Program-made: the position numbers and the translations under genes
Notes under the pieces: generated by a model
Told to the model about the DNA's origin: nothing
The model's database searches: none
What the model saw: only the letters and a program-made list of their open reading frames with translations
Origin: an uncultured bacterium
GTDB taxonomy: Bacteria; Atribacterota; Atribacteria; Atribacterales; Caldatribacteriaceae
DNA length: 57,407 bases
Reading direction: 5' to 3'
Assembly: GCA_937922705.1 (NCBI GenBank)
Contig: CALAIW010000003.1
Location: 1-57,407 of the forward strand
Part shown: piece by piece, positions 28,503-36,671 of the stretch
How the letters are laid out: every line of letters begins with the position of its first letter
Numbering within the stretch: position 1 is the stretch's first letter

Positions 28503-28955
28503 TCAAGTGTACGCCATTTTCTCAAGCGTTTCCAGTCGTTCCTCAAGCACAAGAGGTACGCTGGAAAAAAGGTCTTTGGGATACTCCACACCACGGTCAA
28601 AGACCTGGCGACGAAACTCCACAAGCTGGAAATACTCCACAAGCCCTCGTACTGCCTCATCAACGTCAAAAGGCTTGCAGGAAAAGATATCTACACTTAC
28701 ATACCGCTTAGCAGGGAAGGTATGAACGCTAATGTGACTTTCTGCAATAATAACAATGCCTGAGATACCGCTCTCTTCCGCTGTAGACCCCTGGTACCGA
28801 AAGACATAAGGTGGGGTCACTTTGGTCATGCCCATGTACTGCGGAAATTCGTCAAGAAATTTTCGGACGCGATCCACATCACTTATAATCTCTGGATCTC
28901 GACTGTAACCATCAAGGATAAGGTGCATCCCCACCTCGAGAGTGGCTTTTTCCAT
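28503..28955 (-). CDS. speD: S-adenosylmethionine decarboxylase proenzyme (prokaryotic class 1B type)
   Basis: This 150-aa proenzyme makes decarboxylated SAM for spermidine-type polyamine synthesis. The self-cleavage site is AESHISVHTFP. Ser73 should become the pyruvoyl group, and His78 and Cys93 match the conserved processing and catalytic residues, with the same spacing as in the Thermotoga enzyme. The ATG at 28955 has GGGAGGG 7 bases upstream. No promoter is visible in the 45 bases between the last hairpin and the gene. Transcription probably comes through the structured leader from the promoter at 29261-29288. No spermidine synthase is in the window. Confidence 0.95.
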   Translation of the reverse strand: MEKATLEVGMHLILDGYSRDPEIISDVDRVRKFLDEFPQYMGMTKVTPPYVFRYQGSTAEESGISGIVIIAESHISVHTFPAKRYVSVDIFSCKPFDVDEAVRGLVEYFQLVEFRRQVFDRGVEYPKDLFSSVPLVLEERLETLEKMAYT

Positions 28956-28983
28956 CGCTCATCCCTCCCCCCAGACTTTCAAG

Positions 28984-29019
28984 GATTAAAAACAAAATTG
29001 CTATCCCCAGAGGGGATAG
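28984..29019 (-). terminator. Second terminator-like hairpin in front of speD
   Basis: CTATCCCC-TCT-GGGGATAG forms a perfect 8-bp stem (29001-29019), followed on the minus strand by a TTTTGTTTTT tract. It lies about 45 bases upstream of speD and about 20 bases downstream of the first terminator, so it would also stop transcription approaching speD unless antagonised. Confidence 0.7.
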
Positions 29020-29028
29020 ATACTTTGA

Positions 29029-29067
29029 GCAAAAACAATGGCCACGGCACATTGCCGCACCGTGACC
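29029..29067 (-). terminator. Strong intrinsic terminator ending the structured RNA
   Basis: On the minus strand GGTCACGGTGCGG and its partner ending GTGCCGTGGCC form a long stem with a short loop, followed by ATTGTTTTTGC. It defines the 3' end of the RNA that starts near 29254. Confidence 0.85.
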
Positions 29068-29254
29068 GTTGTTTTATTCACTTCCCAAGGACAGAAGGAA
29101 CACCACTCTTCAGTTCAACACACACTGGTGCTCCCCTTTTCTTTCCAGAAACCATACAAGGGGGGCACTTCCACCAGGGAAGGAGCAATTCCCTGCATGG
29201 ACCACACGGAGAAACCTCATTTCTGAAGCTCCCATTCCACCCCCTTAGTTTTCG
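29029..29254 (-). ncRNA. Structured non-coding RNA or speD leader, about 225 nt, class unassigned
   Basis: This 329-base gap has no credible protein gene. On the minus strand a strong promoter (29261-29288) is followed by a sequence with nested complementarities. CTAAGG near the 5' end pairs with CCTTGG near 29085. GGAA and CTTCAG pair with TTCC and CTGAAG further in. Two inner hairpins form (CAGGGA with TCCCTG, and GTGC-CCCCTT with AAGGGG-GCAC). A strong terminator follows. A long irregular closing stem with these ends and length resembles 6S RNA. Equally it could be a terminator-controlled leader regulating speD. No known riboswitch core motif was recognised. Confidence 0.65.
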
Positions 29255-29260
29255 GTGGTT

Positions 29261-29288
29261 ATTATATACCTTTCCCCCAAGATGTCAA
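29261..29288 (-). promoter_or_regulatory. Consensus promoter for the structured RNA / speD
   Basis: TTGACA (29283-29288) and TATAAT (29261-29266) are 16 bases apart on the minus strand. The -35 overlaps the stop codon of the upstream lipoprotein gene. RNA should start near 29254. Confidence 0.88.
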
Positions 29289-29719
29289 CGATTTGAGAGA
29301 GAATTTTCCCGCTCTTCCTCAGCAGACCAAACCTTCTCTACTTCGAGAAAAACCCAAGGTTTGCACCCAGGAACCCCACAGACGCCCTCCCCAACCCTAC
29401 CTAAAGCAGACAGAAGCACACATTTTACAAAGCTCTCTCCGTAATAGGCGTTAAGTTTCTCCCGGATATACTCTGTTTGCTCGGCGAACTCAAGGTAAGC
29501 GACACCACTTTCATCCCTAAGGTAAGGCACACAATCCTCTGGAAAATACGCATCCACAAAGCTTGGACAGGAAAACTTTAAACACCCTGTAACTACAACC
29601 TTTTGTCCTACCCACAAGGAAAGTTCTCCACACAGAACTTTAGGGGGTATCTCATTTTGGGGAAGGCATCCAAAAATAGCCATACTCAGCATGCTGAGAA
29701 AGAAAAAAGCAAACTTCAT
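29285..29719 (-). CDS. Cys-rich putative lipoprotein, function unknown
   Basis: From the ATG at 29719 (AGGAGGGG about 6 bases upstream) this is a 144-aa protein. It has a lipoprotein signal peptide MKFAFFFLSMLSMAIFGC, whose cysteine would be lipidated. The mature part begins with strands such as LWVGQKVVVTGCL, reminiscent of an OB-fold. It contains seven further cysteines (in VLCGE, GCLKFSC, EDC, VKC, GVCGVPGC), suggesting disulfides or metal binding outside the cytoplasm. No family is recognised. The open frame upstream of 29719 crosses the divergent promoters and is rejected. It has its own promoter (29743-29771). Confidence 0.75.
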   Translation of the reverse strand: MKFAFFFLSMLSMAIFGCLPQNEIPPKVLCGELSLWVGQKVVVTGCLKFSCPSFVDAYFPEDCVPYLRDESGVAYLEFAEQTEYIREKLNAYYGESFVKCVLLSALGRVGEGVCGVPGCKPWVFLEVEKVWSAEEERENSLSNR

Positions 29720-29742
29720 CTTTTCCCCTCCTCTTTTTTTCC

Positions 29743-29771
29743 ATTGTAATCCTTGACTGGCTAAGTTGCAA
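29743..29771 (-). promoter_or_regulatory. Promoter for the lipoprotein gene, sharing its -35 with rpsT
   Basis: On the minus strand TTGCAA (29766-29771) is followed after 17 bases by TACAAT (29743-29748). TTGCAA is its own reverse complement and also serves as -35 for the plus-strand promoter. Confidence 0.7.
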
Positions 29772-29794
29772 ACCAGGTCTTGCCATGCTACAAT
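29766..29794 (+). promoter_or_regulatory. Promoter for rpsT
   Basis: TTGCAA (29766-29771), 17 bases, then TACAAT (29789-29794), with a TG one base before the -10 (extended -10, TGCTACAAT). The start would be near 29801, about 29 bases before the rpsT ATG. Confidence 0.75.
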
Positions 29795-29829
29795 TGGCAT
29801 TGCTTTACTTCTGGAAAAGGGGTGGAACG

Positions 29830-30105
29830 ATGCCAAACACCAAGTCAGCACTGAAAAACCTTCGAAAGAGCGAAAAGCGGCGGTTGCGAAACAAAGCGAT
29901 TAAGTCGGCAACAAAGACGTACATCAAGAAGTTTCTGAAGTTCCTGGAAAGCGGAAAGGTTGAGGAAGCTCAAGCGTTTTTAAGCGAGGTATACAAACGC
30001 GTTGACATGGCGGTAAGCAAGGGTGTGTTCCACAAAAACAAGGCTGCCCGTATCAAATCGCGACTTACCCAAAAGCTTAACCGGATTCTTTCCCAAGCTG
30101 CGTAA
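29830..30105 (+). CDS. rpsT: 30S ribosomal protein S20
   Basis: This 91-aa basic, helical protein is bS20, an early-binding 16S rRNA protein. It begins MPNTKSALKNLRKSEKRRLR and has the typical pattern of Lys/Arg-rich helices ending in KSRLTQKLNRILS. The open frame extends 15 codons upstream, but that part lies in the promoter region and lacks the family N-terminus, so the ATG at 29830 is taken. Its 3' end overlaps the convergent holA gene by 29 bases. Neighbouring holA is a common arrangement (holA-rpsT), here convergent rather than divergent. Confidence 0.96.
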   Translation: MPNTKSALKNLRKSEKRRLRNKAIKSATKTYIKKFLKFLESGKVEEAQAFLSEVYKRVDMAVSKGVFHKNKAARIKSRLTQKLNRILSQAA

Positions 30106-31033
30106 TTCCAGATACAAGCAACACGCACCAGAGTCGGGGATCAACGCTTTGGGTCTTTAGGATTCTGTCTGCCGTTCTGAGGACTGCAAAAATCCTCGGG
30201 ACGTCAGAAGAAGTAAAGTGTTTTTTCATCTTCTCGATTTTCCTTGCTTCCAAGGGATTTATTTCTTTCCCTTGCCAGAGATCCCTCCGCGTTTCCCCAC
30301 TTTCACAGAACTGTGCAAAAAGTCGAAAGCGGCGGGCAAGATGAGTCACAAGCAAAGAGGGAGGAAATTGCTGATCTAGTAGACGATATACATACCGAAG
30401 GGCTGAAGCTGCATTCCTTTCCCCTAAGGCATCAAGGAACCGGAAAAGAAGTGCCTTTTCACTTTGGGTAAAGAAGGCTTCAACCTCGTCTTTCGTAACC
30501 CGTCCTCCTCTACATCTCTCAAGAAAATCCACAATGTCTCCTCTCTGCAACTCGTACTCAGAAGCAAGGCGAAAAAGGCTTTCCCGTGCATCATCTTCAA
30601 GAACAAGATCAAGACGAGCTTCTTCCTCTCTCAAGAAATGCAAAAAGACCTCTCGACTCTCTTCCACTATAATTCGGGGAAACTTTCGCCAGAAAGGCTC
30701 TTTTAGGGTTTCGGCGGGGGAAAGAAGAAGGAAAAAAAGGACCTCAAGATACCGAGGTGCCTCCTGTGCGATTTTAAGAACTCCCTCTTCTTTAAAACCT
30801 TCCAGAAAAATCACTTCCCTCCTAGGAAAGAGAGAGGGAGATACGAGTTCCTGTCGTTTCTTTTCCCATTCACTTTCTCCGTGAACCCAAGAAATTCCTG
30901 AAGCCTTACATTTTTCCTGGATTTCAGGAACGCATATCTCTCGAAAATAAACCTGCGAAACCCGGCGCTCACAAAGAAAGAAATTCCCCGAAAGCTCACT
31001 CCGCAGCCATTCTTCAAATCTCTGTCTTTCCAA
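30077..31033 (-). CDS. holA: DNA polymerase III delta subunit
   Basis: This protein of about 318 aa is diverged but has the delta-subunit layout. An N-terminal AAA+-like domain contains VFFLLLSPAETLKEPFWRKF-type strands. A helical domain follows with ESLFRLASEYELQRGDIVDF and the C-terminal collar LLDQQFPPSLLVTHLARRFR, ending with a segment carrying KKHF and the conserved RILKTQS pattern. Delta opens the beta clamp in the clamp loader. The position directly after comEC is the standard comEC-holA-rpsT neighbourhood and supports the call. The TTG at 31033, 8 bases after GGAGGG, is the likely start, overlapping comEC by 20 bases. Confidence 0.88.
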   Translation of the reverse strand: MERQRFEEWLRSELSGNFFLCERRVSQVYFREICVPEIQEKCKASGISWVHGESEWEKKRQELVSPSLFPRREVIFLEGFKEEGVLKIAQEAPRYLEVLFFLLLSPAETLKEPFWRKFPRIIVEESREVFLHFLREEEARLDLVLEDDARESLFRLASEYELQRGDIVDFLERCRGGRVTKDEVEAFFTQSEKALLFRFLDALGERNAASALRYVYRLLDQQFPPSLLVTHLARRFRLFAQFCESGETRRDLWQGKEINPLEARKIEKMKKHFTSSDVPRIFAVLRTADRILKTQSVDPRLWCVLLVSGITQLGKESG

Positions 31034-33299
31034 AGGTTCGTACCCTCCCCCGTCCAAAAATAGGATAGTACTCTATTGCCCCATCTCTCAAGGTTATAAA
31101 GTAGGGAACCCTCATTTTTTCAAGCACAGAAAGAGTGCGAGAATCGGGATGCCCATAGGGGTTCTCTCCCACTGAAAGAATAGCCACATGGCAGTGGGAG
31201 GCCTGAATAAGAGAGGCCAGGGAATCACTGTAACTCCCATGGTGAGGAAGCACAAGAACCTCAGCCTCAAGAAATGAAGGATTGAAACGCACAAGTTCGC
31301 TGAAGGCTTCTTCAACATCACCACAAATAAGAACGCGACCATAAGGAGTATGAAGTCTAAAAAGCAGGGCCCTCTCACCCCCTTCGAGAACAGGAACAAT
31401 TTCGAGGAACACATCGGGAAAAATCTGTAAACGCTCAAAGGAGGAAAAATCGCAGGGTGTAAAAAGTGGTACCTCAGGAAAAGCTTTCCGAAGGGGGATA
31501 ACTCCTCCAGTATGGTCTTTGTGGTCATGGGTTAGGAAAATCCCCTGGATATGTCTAATCCCCCTGAATCGCAAGAATGGAAGGAGGATACTCTCTCCCA
31601 CATTCCCGTATCCACGAATAATGCCACCTGTGTCGATAAAGATTCCCTTTCCTCCCGCAAAAAAGCCGCAGGCAAGACCCTGGCCAACATCAAAGACAAG
31701 AAAGCTCATTTCCGGAAAAAGAAAACCCTCCAAAATCAAACCTCCCAAAATAAGGGGGACCACAAGGATACAAAGAAACCACTTTCGCGTAAAAAAACTA
31801 ACTAACCCAAGTACTATCACTCCCCACACAATCATTCCCCAAAGCATCAGGCGACCGTCACGAAAGTCAAAAACCCAGTGAGGAATAGAGTTTCTGAGAA
31901 AAGAGGAAACCGAGAAAAGCGCTTGTAAGAGAAAGCGAAGGACAAATCCAAGAAGCACCCGACCCACAGGAAAAACCCCTAGAATAGGAGTAAAGAGGGC
32001 CACAAAAAGCGACCCTTCAACCAGAGGAACAATAAGAAGATTTCCTAAAAGAAAAAGAGAGGTAAAAGAAAATCCGTTCCTCACAAGAAGTGGGAAACTC
32101 GCCAAAGCAGCACAGAAGGTAGCATATACAGTCCCAAGGAGGTACCGCATAATGAAAGGCTTTTGTGCTTTGTCCACAAAAAGCAAAGGAACAAGAACCA
32201 CAAGCCCCGCGGTAGATGCAAAGGAGAGTTGTGCACCAGGCATAAAAAGAATCTCTGGCTCAAGCAAGAACATAATGAAAAACGCAGAAAGAAGAATTCC
32301 TAAAACTCTTGCAGTACGGCCGATTCTTTGACTCAAAAGAAGAAGGCTTGCCATAATCCAAGCACGGAGCGATGAGGCTACAAAACCACAGAAAGCGAGG
32401 TATAAAAAGGTAAAGGGAAGTACACAGAAAACTACAAGGCGGCGAGGGAGCAATCGTCGGAACAGGGACCAAAGAAGCGTTCCAAGAAGAGCCATATGGA
32501 AACCTGAAACACAGAAAAGATGGTATACCCCTGTCTCCTGAAGGAGAGTAACTTCCTTTGTAAAATCCCCCTCTTTCACCCCAAGAAAGAGTGCTCCAAA
32601 AAAGGGGAAAGCATCCTGGAGTTCTTCCTTCCAACTCTCAAGAAAACGTGTACGTTGTACGTGAATCCAGCGCAGAAAAGCAAACCATGGGTTCCGAGAA
32701 GGAACGTGAGAAATTTTCTCCACCTCAAGGTACCCAACAATCCTCTGCTTAAAGAAGTAGAAGCGCCAATCCCTTCCTCCAGGATTCACACAAGATGAAA
32801 AACTCCGGAAACGCCCTGATACTGTGACTTTCTCGAAGAGGAAAGGGGAATAGTCCCTCTTCTCTCCCCGAAGGAGCACTCTCGGTGTATACAGTGGAAA
32901 ACCACGAATTCGGGTAAGGAGGAACTGCTCACCCCGAGGAGTAACGTATCCTTCAAGCACAATTTGCTCTCCCTCACGCTCTTGAAAAAATTCCCTGGGA
33001 ATTTCAAGACTTACCGCGTAAAGGAGAACGCCAAAAATCCAAAAGCTAGCAAAAAAGATGGGGAAAAATATCCTGGAGGGGAGAACAATAGTCTGGAGCA
33101 CAAGGATAATCCCCAGGAGAAGGAAGAAAGGTCCAAAAGACGGCCGGAAGTACACTCCAGTGAGAAATCCAGAAACCGTACCAAGGATAATCCAGAAAAT
33201 AGGATATTGGAAAAAGGAAAGGGAGGGAAGAACGTTCTTCCCTCCCTCGATATCCTCAGGAAACAAGGTGTCCGAAACGCTTCTTGAAGGATTCCACAT
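31014..33299 (-). CDS. comEC: ComEC/Rec2 DNA-uptake channel protein
   Basis: This protein of up to 761 aa has the full ComEC layout. N-terminal membrane helices and a soluble OB-like domain (DUF4131) occupy about residues 30-210. The competence-domain helices follow, with ETGVYHLFCVSGFHMALLG and FVASSLRAWIMASLLLL. A C-terminal metallo-beta-lactamase domain has VFDVGQGLACGFF, FLTHDHKDHTGG and VLPHHGSYSDS. It should carry single-stranded DNA through the inner membrane. No comEA is in the window. The ATG at 33299 lies inside the pfk end and has no clear Shine-Dalgarno. A terminator-like palindrome falls within codons 18-27, so the true start is uncertain. Confidence 0.92.
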   Translation of the reverse strand: MWNPSRSVSDTLFPEDIEGGKNVLPSLSFFQYPIFWIILGTVSGFLTGVYFRPSFGPFFLLLGIILVLQTIVLPSRIFFPIFFASFWIFGVLLYAVSLEIPREFFQEREGEQIVLEGYVTPRGEQFLLTRIRGFPLYTPRVLLRGEKRDYSPFLFEKVTVSGRFRSFSSCVNPGGRDWRFYFFKQRIVGYLEVEKISHVPSRNPWFAFLRWIHVQRTRFLESWKEELQDAFPFFGALFLGVKEGDFTKEVTLLQETGVYHLFCVSGFHMALLGTLLWSLFRRLLPRRLVVFCVLPFTFLYLAFCGFVASSLRAWIMASLLLLSQRIGRTARVLGILLSAFFIMFLLEPEILFMPGAQLSFASTAGLVVLVPLLFVDKAQKPFIMRYLLGTVYATFCAALASFPLLVRNGFSFTSLFLLGNLLIVPLVEGSLFVALFTPILGVFPVGRVLLGFVLRFLLQALFSVSSFLRNSIPHWVFDFRDGRLMLWGMIVWGVIVLGLVSFFTRKWFLCILVVPLILGGLILEGFLFPEMSFLVFDVGQGLACGFFAGGKGIFIDTGGIIRGYGNVGESILLPFLRFRGIRHIQGIFLTHDHKDHTGGVIPLRKAFPEVPLFTPCDFSSFERLQIFPDVFLEIVPVLEGGERALLFRLHTPYGRVLICGDVEEAFSELVRFNPSFLEAEVLVLPHHGSYSDSLASLIQASHCHVAILSVGENPYGHPDSRTLSVLEKMRVPYFITLRDGAIEYYPIFGRGRVRTFGKTEI
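33209..33246 (-). terminator. Perfect palindrome with T-rich tail after pfk, inside 5' end of comEC
   Basis: GGGAGGGAAGAAC and its exact reverse complement form a 26-base perfect palindrome (33221-33246), followed on the minus strand by TTTCCTTTTTCC. It lies 9 bases past the pfk stop. It probably reduces read-through into comEC and holA. Its GGGAGGG arm would also base-pair with any nearby ribosome binding function. Confidence 0.7.
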
Positions 33300-34557
33300 C
33301 CATGTTAGCTACCCGAGCCATGGTGGCTACCATATCAGGGTTCTCAAGGTCCTCTTTTTCGAGGCGGATCATGTACGAACGAGCAACCTGGTATGCGTAA
33401 GAGCTAATATCAACGGTGCGAACACGGGTTCGGCCAGTCACCGGATCCATTATGGCATCAAAGGGAATCGGATTGAGCTTTCCACCAAGAATACTAATCA
33501 TAGCACCGCTCTTTTTCATTTCCTCGCTATAGTTTTGACTCGTAAGGTATTCCACCGCTCCATACCCAAGGTCTCGAGTGTACTCGATATCAAAAGGAAT
33601 AGGAGGAGCGCAGCGGAGTTCATACCCTACGTCTTTCGTGACGATGGTGATTTTCTTGCCGCGTTCCTCAAAGCGTCGGGTCATCTCGTTTTTCAGAAGT
33701 TCCCCAAGAGGCACTTCGGCAAGACGGACATGTCCGTGGGGATCCCGCGGGATAGACTTTCCAAGGATCCTCTCGATTTCTTCCACATCTCCAAATTTCA
33801 AAGCAACACCCTCAGCAACGATGGCGATGCCATCGTCTCGCCCAAGGGCTTTGCGCTTAATCATGGCCCCCTCAATAATGTCACAAACATCCTCCACTCG
33901 AACCTTCCGGTCTCCAAACTCCTCAGGGATAATCGTCAGCGTTGCTCCCGCGGCTTTTCCGGTTCCCAAAGCAAGATGTCCAGCTGAACGCCCCATGATA
34001 ACCACAAAGTACCAACGGTTTGTCGTTCGTGCATCTTCCATGAGGTTCTTAACGATATTCGTAGCTACCTCGCGAGCAGTCTGGAAACCAAAGGTCGGCA
34101 TGTCCCCAGGAAGAGGAAGGTCGTTGTCTATAGTTTTCGGAACGTGGGCAACATAGAGATTTCCCTGCATGGCCTTAGCTACGATACTCGCGCTGAAAGC
34201 CGTATCATCCCCACCAATAGTAACAAGGTAACCCACGCTCAGGGACTCCATAACCTTCCGAACATTCTCTACCTTTGCTTCGTCAATCGCTCCTCCCTTG
34301 ATAAGACTATCCCGAGCAGTACGAAGAATAGAGCCACCCTCAAGATGAATCCGGGAAACACGGGCAATGTCAAGAGAAACAGTGTGCACTGCTGGATCAA
34401 AAGAGGGATTGGAAATCCACTTGAAACCATCATAAATGCCGATAACTTCAATGCCTCTTTTGCGAGCTGCAATGGTTACTGAACCAATGACCCCGTTAAT
34501 GCCGGGTGCTGGACCACCTCCAACAAGAATTGCCAATCGCTTGCCCTGCATCACCAC
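33256..34557 (-). CDS. 6-phosphofructokinase, PPi-dependent-type signature
   Basis: This 433-aa protein belongs to the PfkA superfamily, with GGGPAPGINGVIGSV, IGGDDTAFSA, PKTIDNDLPLPGDMPTFGFQ and MGRSAGHLALGTG. In ATP enzymes the corresponding motifs read GGDGS and PGTIDND. The Asp in GGDD and the Lys in PKTIDND are the pair that define pyrophosphate specificity in characterised enzymes. PPi:fructose-6-phosphate phosphotransferase activity is therefore predicted, which would save ATP in glycolysis and be reversible. Start choices are GTG 34557, GTG 34554 and ATG 34551, all within reach of AGGAGG. It lies 18 bases after transketolase in the same operon. Confidence 0.93.
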   Translation of the reverse strand: MVMQGKRLAILVGGGPAPGINGVIGSVTIAARKRGIEVIGIYDGFKWISNPSFDPAVHTVSLDIARVSRIHLEGGSILRTARDSLIKGGAIDEAKVENVRKVMESLSVGYLVTIGGDDTAFSASIVAKAMQGNLYVAHVPKTIDNDLPLPGDMPTFGFQTAREVATNIVKNLMEDARTTNRWYFVVIMGRSAGHLALGTGKAAGATLTIIPEEFGDRKVRVEDVCDIIEGAMIKRKALGRDDGIAIVAEGVALKFGDVEEIERILGKSIPRDPHGHVRLAEVPLGELLKNEMTRRFEERGKKITIVTKDVGYELRCAPPIPFDIEYTRDLGYGAVEYLTSQNYSEEMKKSGAMISILGGKLNPIPFDAIMDPVTGRTRVRTVDISSYAYQVARSYMIRLEKEDLENPDMVATMARVANMDVESFKKRFGHLVS

Positions 34558-34575
34558 ATCCTCCCTTTCTGAGAT

Positions 34576-36627
34576 TCACCTTGCTAATAGAGCCCTGGCC
34601 TTAGCCAGGAGATTCTCGACGCTGATACCAAACTTCTCAAGAACAAGTTTTCCTGGAGCCGAAGCACCAAAACGGTCAATGCCGATAACCTCACCCTCGC
34701 TCCCTACGTACTTGTACCACCCAAGCGTTGCCCCTGCCTCAATGGCAATACGCTTCTTTACCCTCTTTGGGAGCACCTCTTCTTTGTAGCTTTCAGGCTG
34801 CTCTTCAAAGAGCTCAAAAGAAGGCATACTGACTACCCGCACTCGAATTCCCTCCGCAGCAAGTTTCTCGTAAGTTTCTAAGGCCACATGCACTTCAGAC
34901 CCTGAAGCAATGATAATAAGTTCAGGATCACCACTAGAGTTGTCAGCAAGAATATAGGCACCATTGCGCAAACCCTCAGCTTTCCCATACTTACTTTGGT
35001 CAATGATAGGAACGTTTTGTCGGGTAAGGATAAGTGCCACTGGTCCTTTTTGCCATTCAAGAGCTACCTTCCATGCCTCTCGAGTTTCGTTGGCATCAGC
35101 AGGGCGAATACACACCATGTTTGGCATAACCCGAAAACTCATAAGATGCTCCACTGGCTGGTGCGTAGGACCGTCTTCACCAACTCCCACTGAGTCATGG
35201 GTCCACACGTAAATAACCTTGCAATGGGAGAGCGCAGCAATACGAACCGCTGGGCGCATGTAATCGGAAAACACGAAGAAAGTCGCTCCAAATGGAATGA
35301 GACCGCCATGAATAGCAATACCATTAAGAATAGCCCCCATGGCATGCTCTCGTACCCCAAAAGCAATATTCCGCCCCTCATACCCAATGGGCCCATCAAC
35401 AAGACCCTGGGTACCAGAAGGCAAGGACATAGGCGCCTGAAAGCTTCCCTTGCCCTTAAGGACAGTGTTCGTTGAAGGGTCAAGATCAGCAGAGCCGCCA
35501 ATAAGCGAAGGGATACGATCGGCCAAGATGTTTAAGATTTTTCCCCCTACGGAACGAGTAGCCACAGGCCCCGCATCAGGTGTGAAAAGGGGAAGGTCCT
35601 TGTCCCAATTCTCTGGAAGTTCACCTTGTATCATCATCTGCAAAGTTTTTGCCTCTTCAGGATACTCTCGTGCATAAGCTGCAAAAAGCTCCTGCCATTC
35701 TTTCTCCTGCTTCTCACCCCGGGTCACGACCTCACGCATGTGGGTAAGGACTTCAGAAGGAACATAAAACTCCTGATCCAAAGGCCAGTTAAAGAATTTC
35801 TTTGTTTCTACAACTTCTTCAGGTTTTAAGGGTGAACCGTGTACTTCAAAAGTGTCCTGCTTTGGGCTCCCATAACCGATATGAGTTGTAACCATAATAA
35901 GGGAAGGGCGCTCAGTGTCTCTTTTCGCTTCCTCAATAGCTTGGGCAATCGCCTCAAGGTCATTGCCATCGGGAACTTCAAGGACCTGCCATCCATATGC
36001 AGTGAAATGGGCCCTAACGTCCTCAGTAAAGCAAATTTTTGTTTCCCCCGAGAGGCTTATGTGGTTGTTATCATAGATATAAATGAGCTTTCCGAGCTTA
36101 AGGTGCCCAGCTAAAGAAGCAGCTTCCTGGGCTACTCCCTCCATAAGGTCACCATCACTCACCAGAGCGTATGTGTAATGGTCAATAACGGGAAATCCCG
36201 GTTTATTGAACCGGGCAGCAAGGTGAGCCTCAGCAATAGCCACACCAACGCCAGTTGCGAATCCCTGTCCAAGAGGTCCAGTTGTCGTTTCTATACCACA
36301 CGCAACACAACGCTCCGGATGACCAGGGGTGCGACTTCCCCACTGGCGGAAATTCTTGAGCTCTTCAAGGCTTATACCTTCATACCCACAGAGGTAAAGG
36401 AGAGCGTAAAGCATTGCCGATCCATGACCAGCAGAGAGAATAAATCGATCCCTATTAAACCACTGGGGATTCTTTGGGTTGTGCTTCATGATGCGCCGAA
36501 AAAGCACATACCCTATTGGAGCAGCCCCAAGTGGTAAACCTGGATGCCCAGACTTCGCTTTCTGAATCGCGTCCAAAGCTAACATACGAATAGTGGTAAC
36601 CGCAAGTTGCTCAAGAGTTACTTCCAT
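34576..36627 (-). CDS. tkt: Transketolase
   Basis: This 683-aa thiamine-diphosphate enzyme moves two-carbon units in the pentose-phosphate pathway. It has [55 protein letters not shown], the ThDP motif [19 protein letters not shown] ending in YIYDNNHIS, the pyrimidine domain with [16 protein letters not shown] and [20 protein letters not shown], and the C-terminal ASGSEVHVA. From the ATG at 36627 (AAAGGAG upstream) the length is standard; the 30 codons before it are rejected. With pfk next to it, this is a sugar-phosphate metabolism pair. Confidence 0.98.
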   Translation of the reverse strand: MEVTLEQLAVTTIRMLALDAIQKAKSGHPGLPLGAAPIGYVLFRRIMKHNPKNPQWFNRDRFILSAGHGSAMLYALLYLCGYEGISLEELKNFRQWGSRTPGHPERCVACGIETTTGPLGQGFATGVGVAIAEAHLAARFNKPGFPVIDHYTYALVSDGDLMEGVAQEAASLAGHLKLGKLIYIYDNNHISLSGETKICFTEDVRAHFTAYGWQVLEVPDGNDLEAIAQAIEEAKRDTERPSLIMVTTHIGYGSPKQDTFEVHGSPLKPEEVVETKKFFNWPLDQEFYVPSEVLTHMREVVTRGEKQEKEWQELFAAYAREYPEEAKTLQMMIQGELPENWDKDLPLFTPDAGPVATRSVGGKILNILADRIPSLIGGSADLDPSTNTVLKGKGSFQAPMSLPSGTQGLVDGPIGYEGRNIAFGVREHAMGAILNGIAIHGGLIPFGATFFVFSDYMRPAVRIAALSHCKVIYVWTHDSVGVGEDGPTHQPVEHLMSFRVMPNMVCIRPADANETREAWKVALEWQKGPVALILTRQNVPIIDQSKYGKAEGLRNGAYILADNSSGDPELIIIASGSEVHVALETYEKLAAEGIRVRVVSMPSFELFEEQPESYKEEVLPKRVKKRIAIEAGATLGWYKYVGSEGEVIGIDRFGASAPGKLVLEKFGISVENLLAKARALLAR

Positions 36628-36661
36628 GCTTTCTTCACTCCTTTTTCCATTGTCGCCCCCT

Positions 36662-36670
36662 ATTATATCA
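36662..36670 (-). promoter_or_regulatory. Extended -10 promoter candidate for tkt-pfk
   Basis: TGATATAAT on the minus strand (extended -10) lies about 35 bases upstream of the tkt ATG, at the end of the UroD-like gene. No good -35 is seen 17 bases upstream, which is acceptable for an extended -10 promoter. Confidence 0.5.
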
Positions 36671-36671
36671 G

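Noticed and set aside
29029-29254. Firm assignment as 6S RNA, SRP RNA, RNase P RNA or tmRNA
   Set aside because: The SRP apical motif, RNase P conserved blocks and a tRNA-like domain are absent. 6S has little sequence conservation and cannot be confirmed without covariance tools.
29785-29829. 15-codon N-terminal extension of rpsT
   Set aside because: It overlaps the -10 region of the rpsT promoter and does not match S20 N-termini, which begin MPNTKSA.
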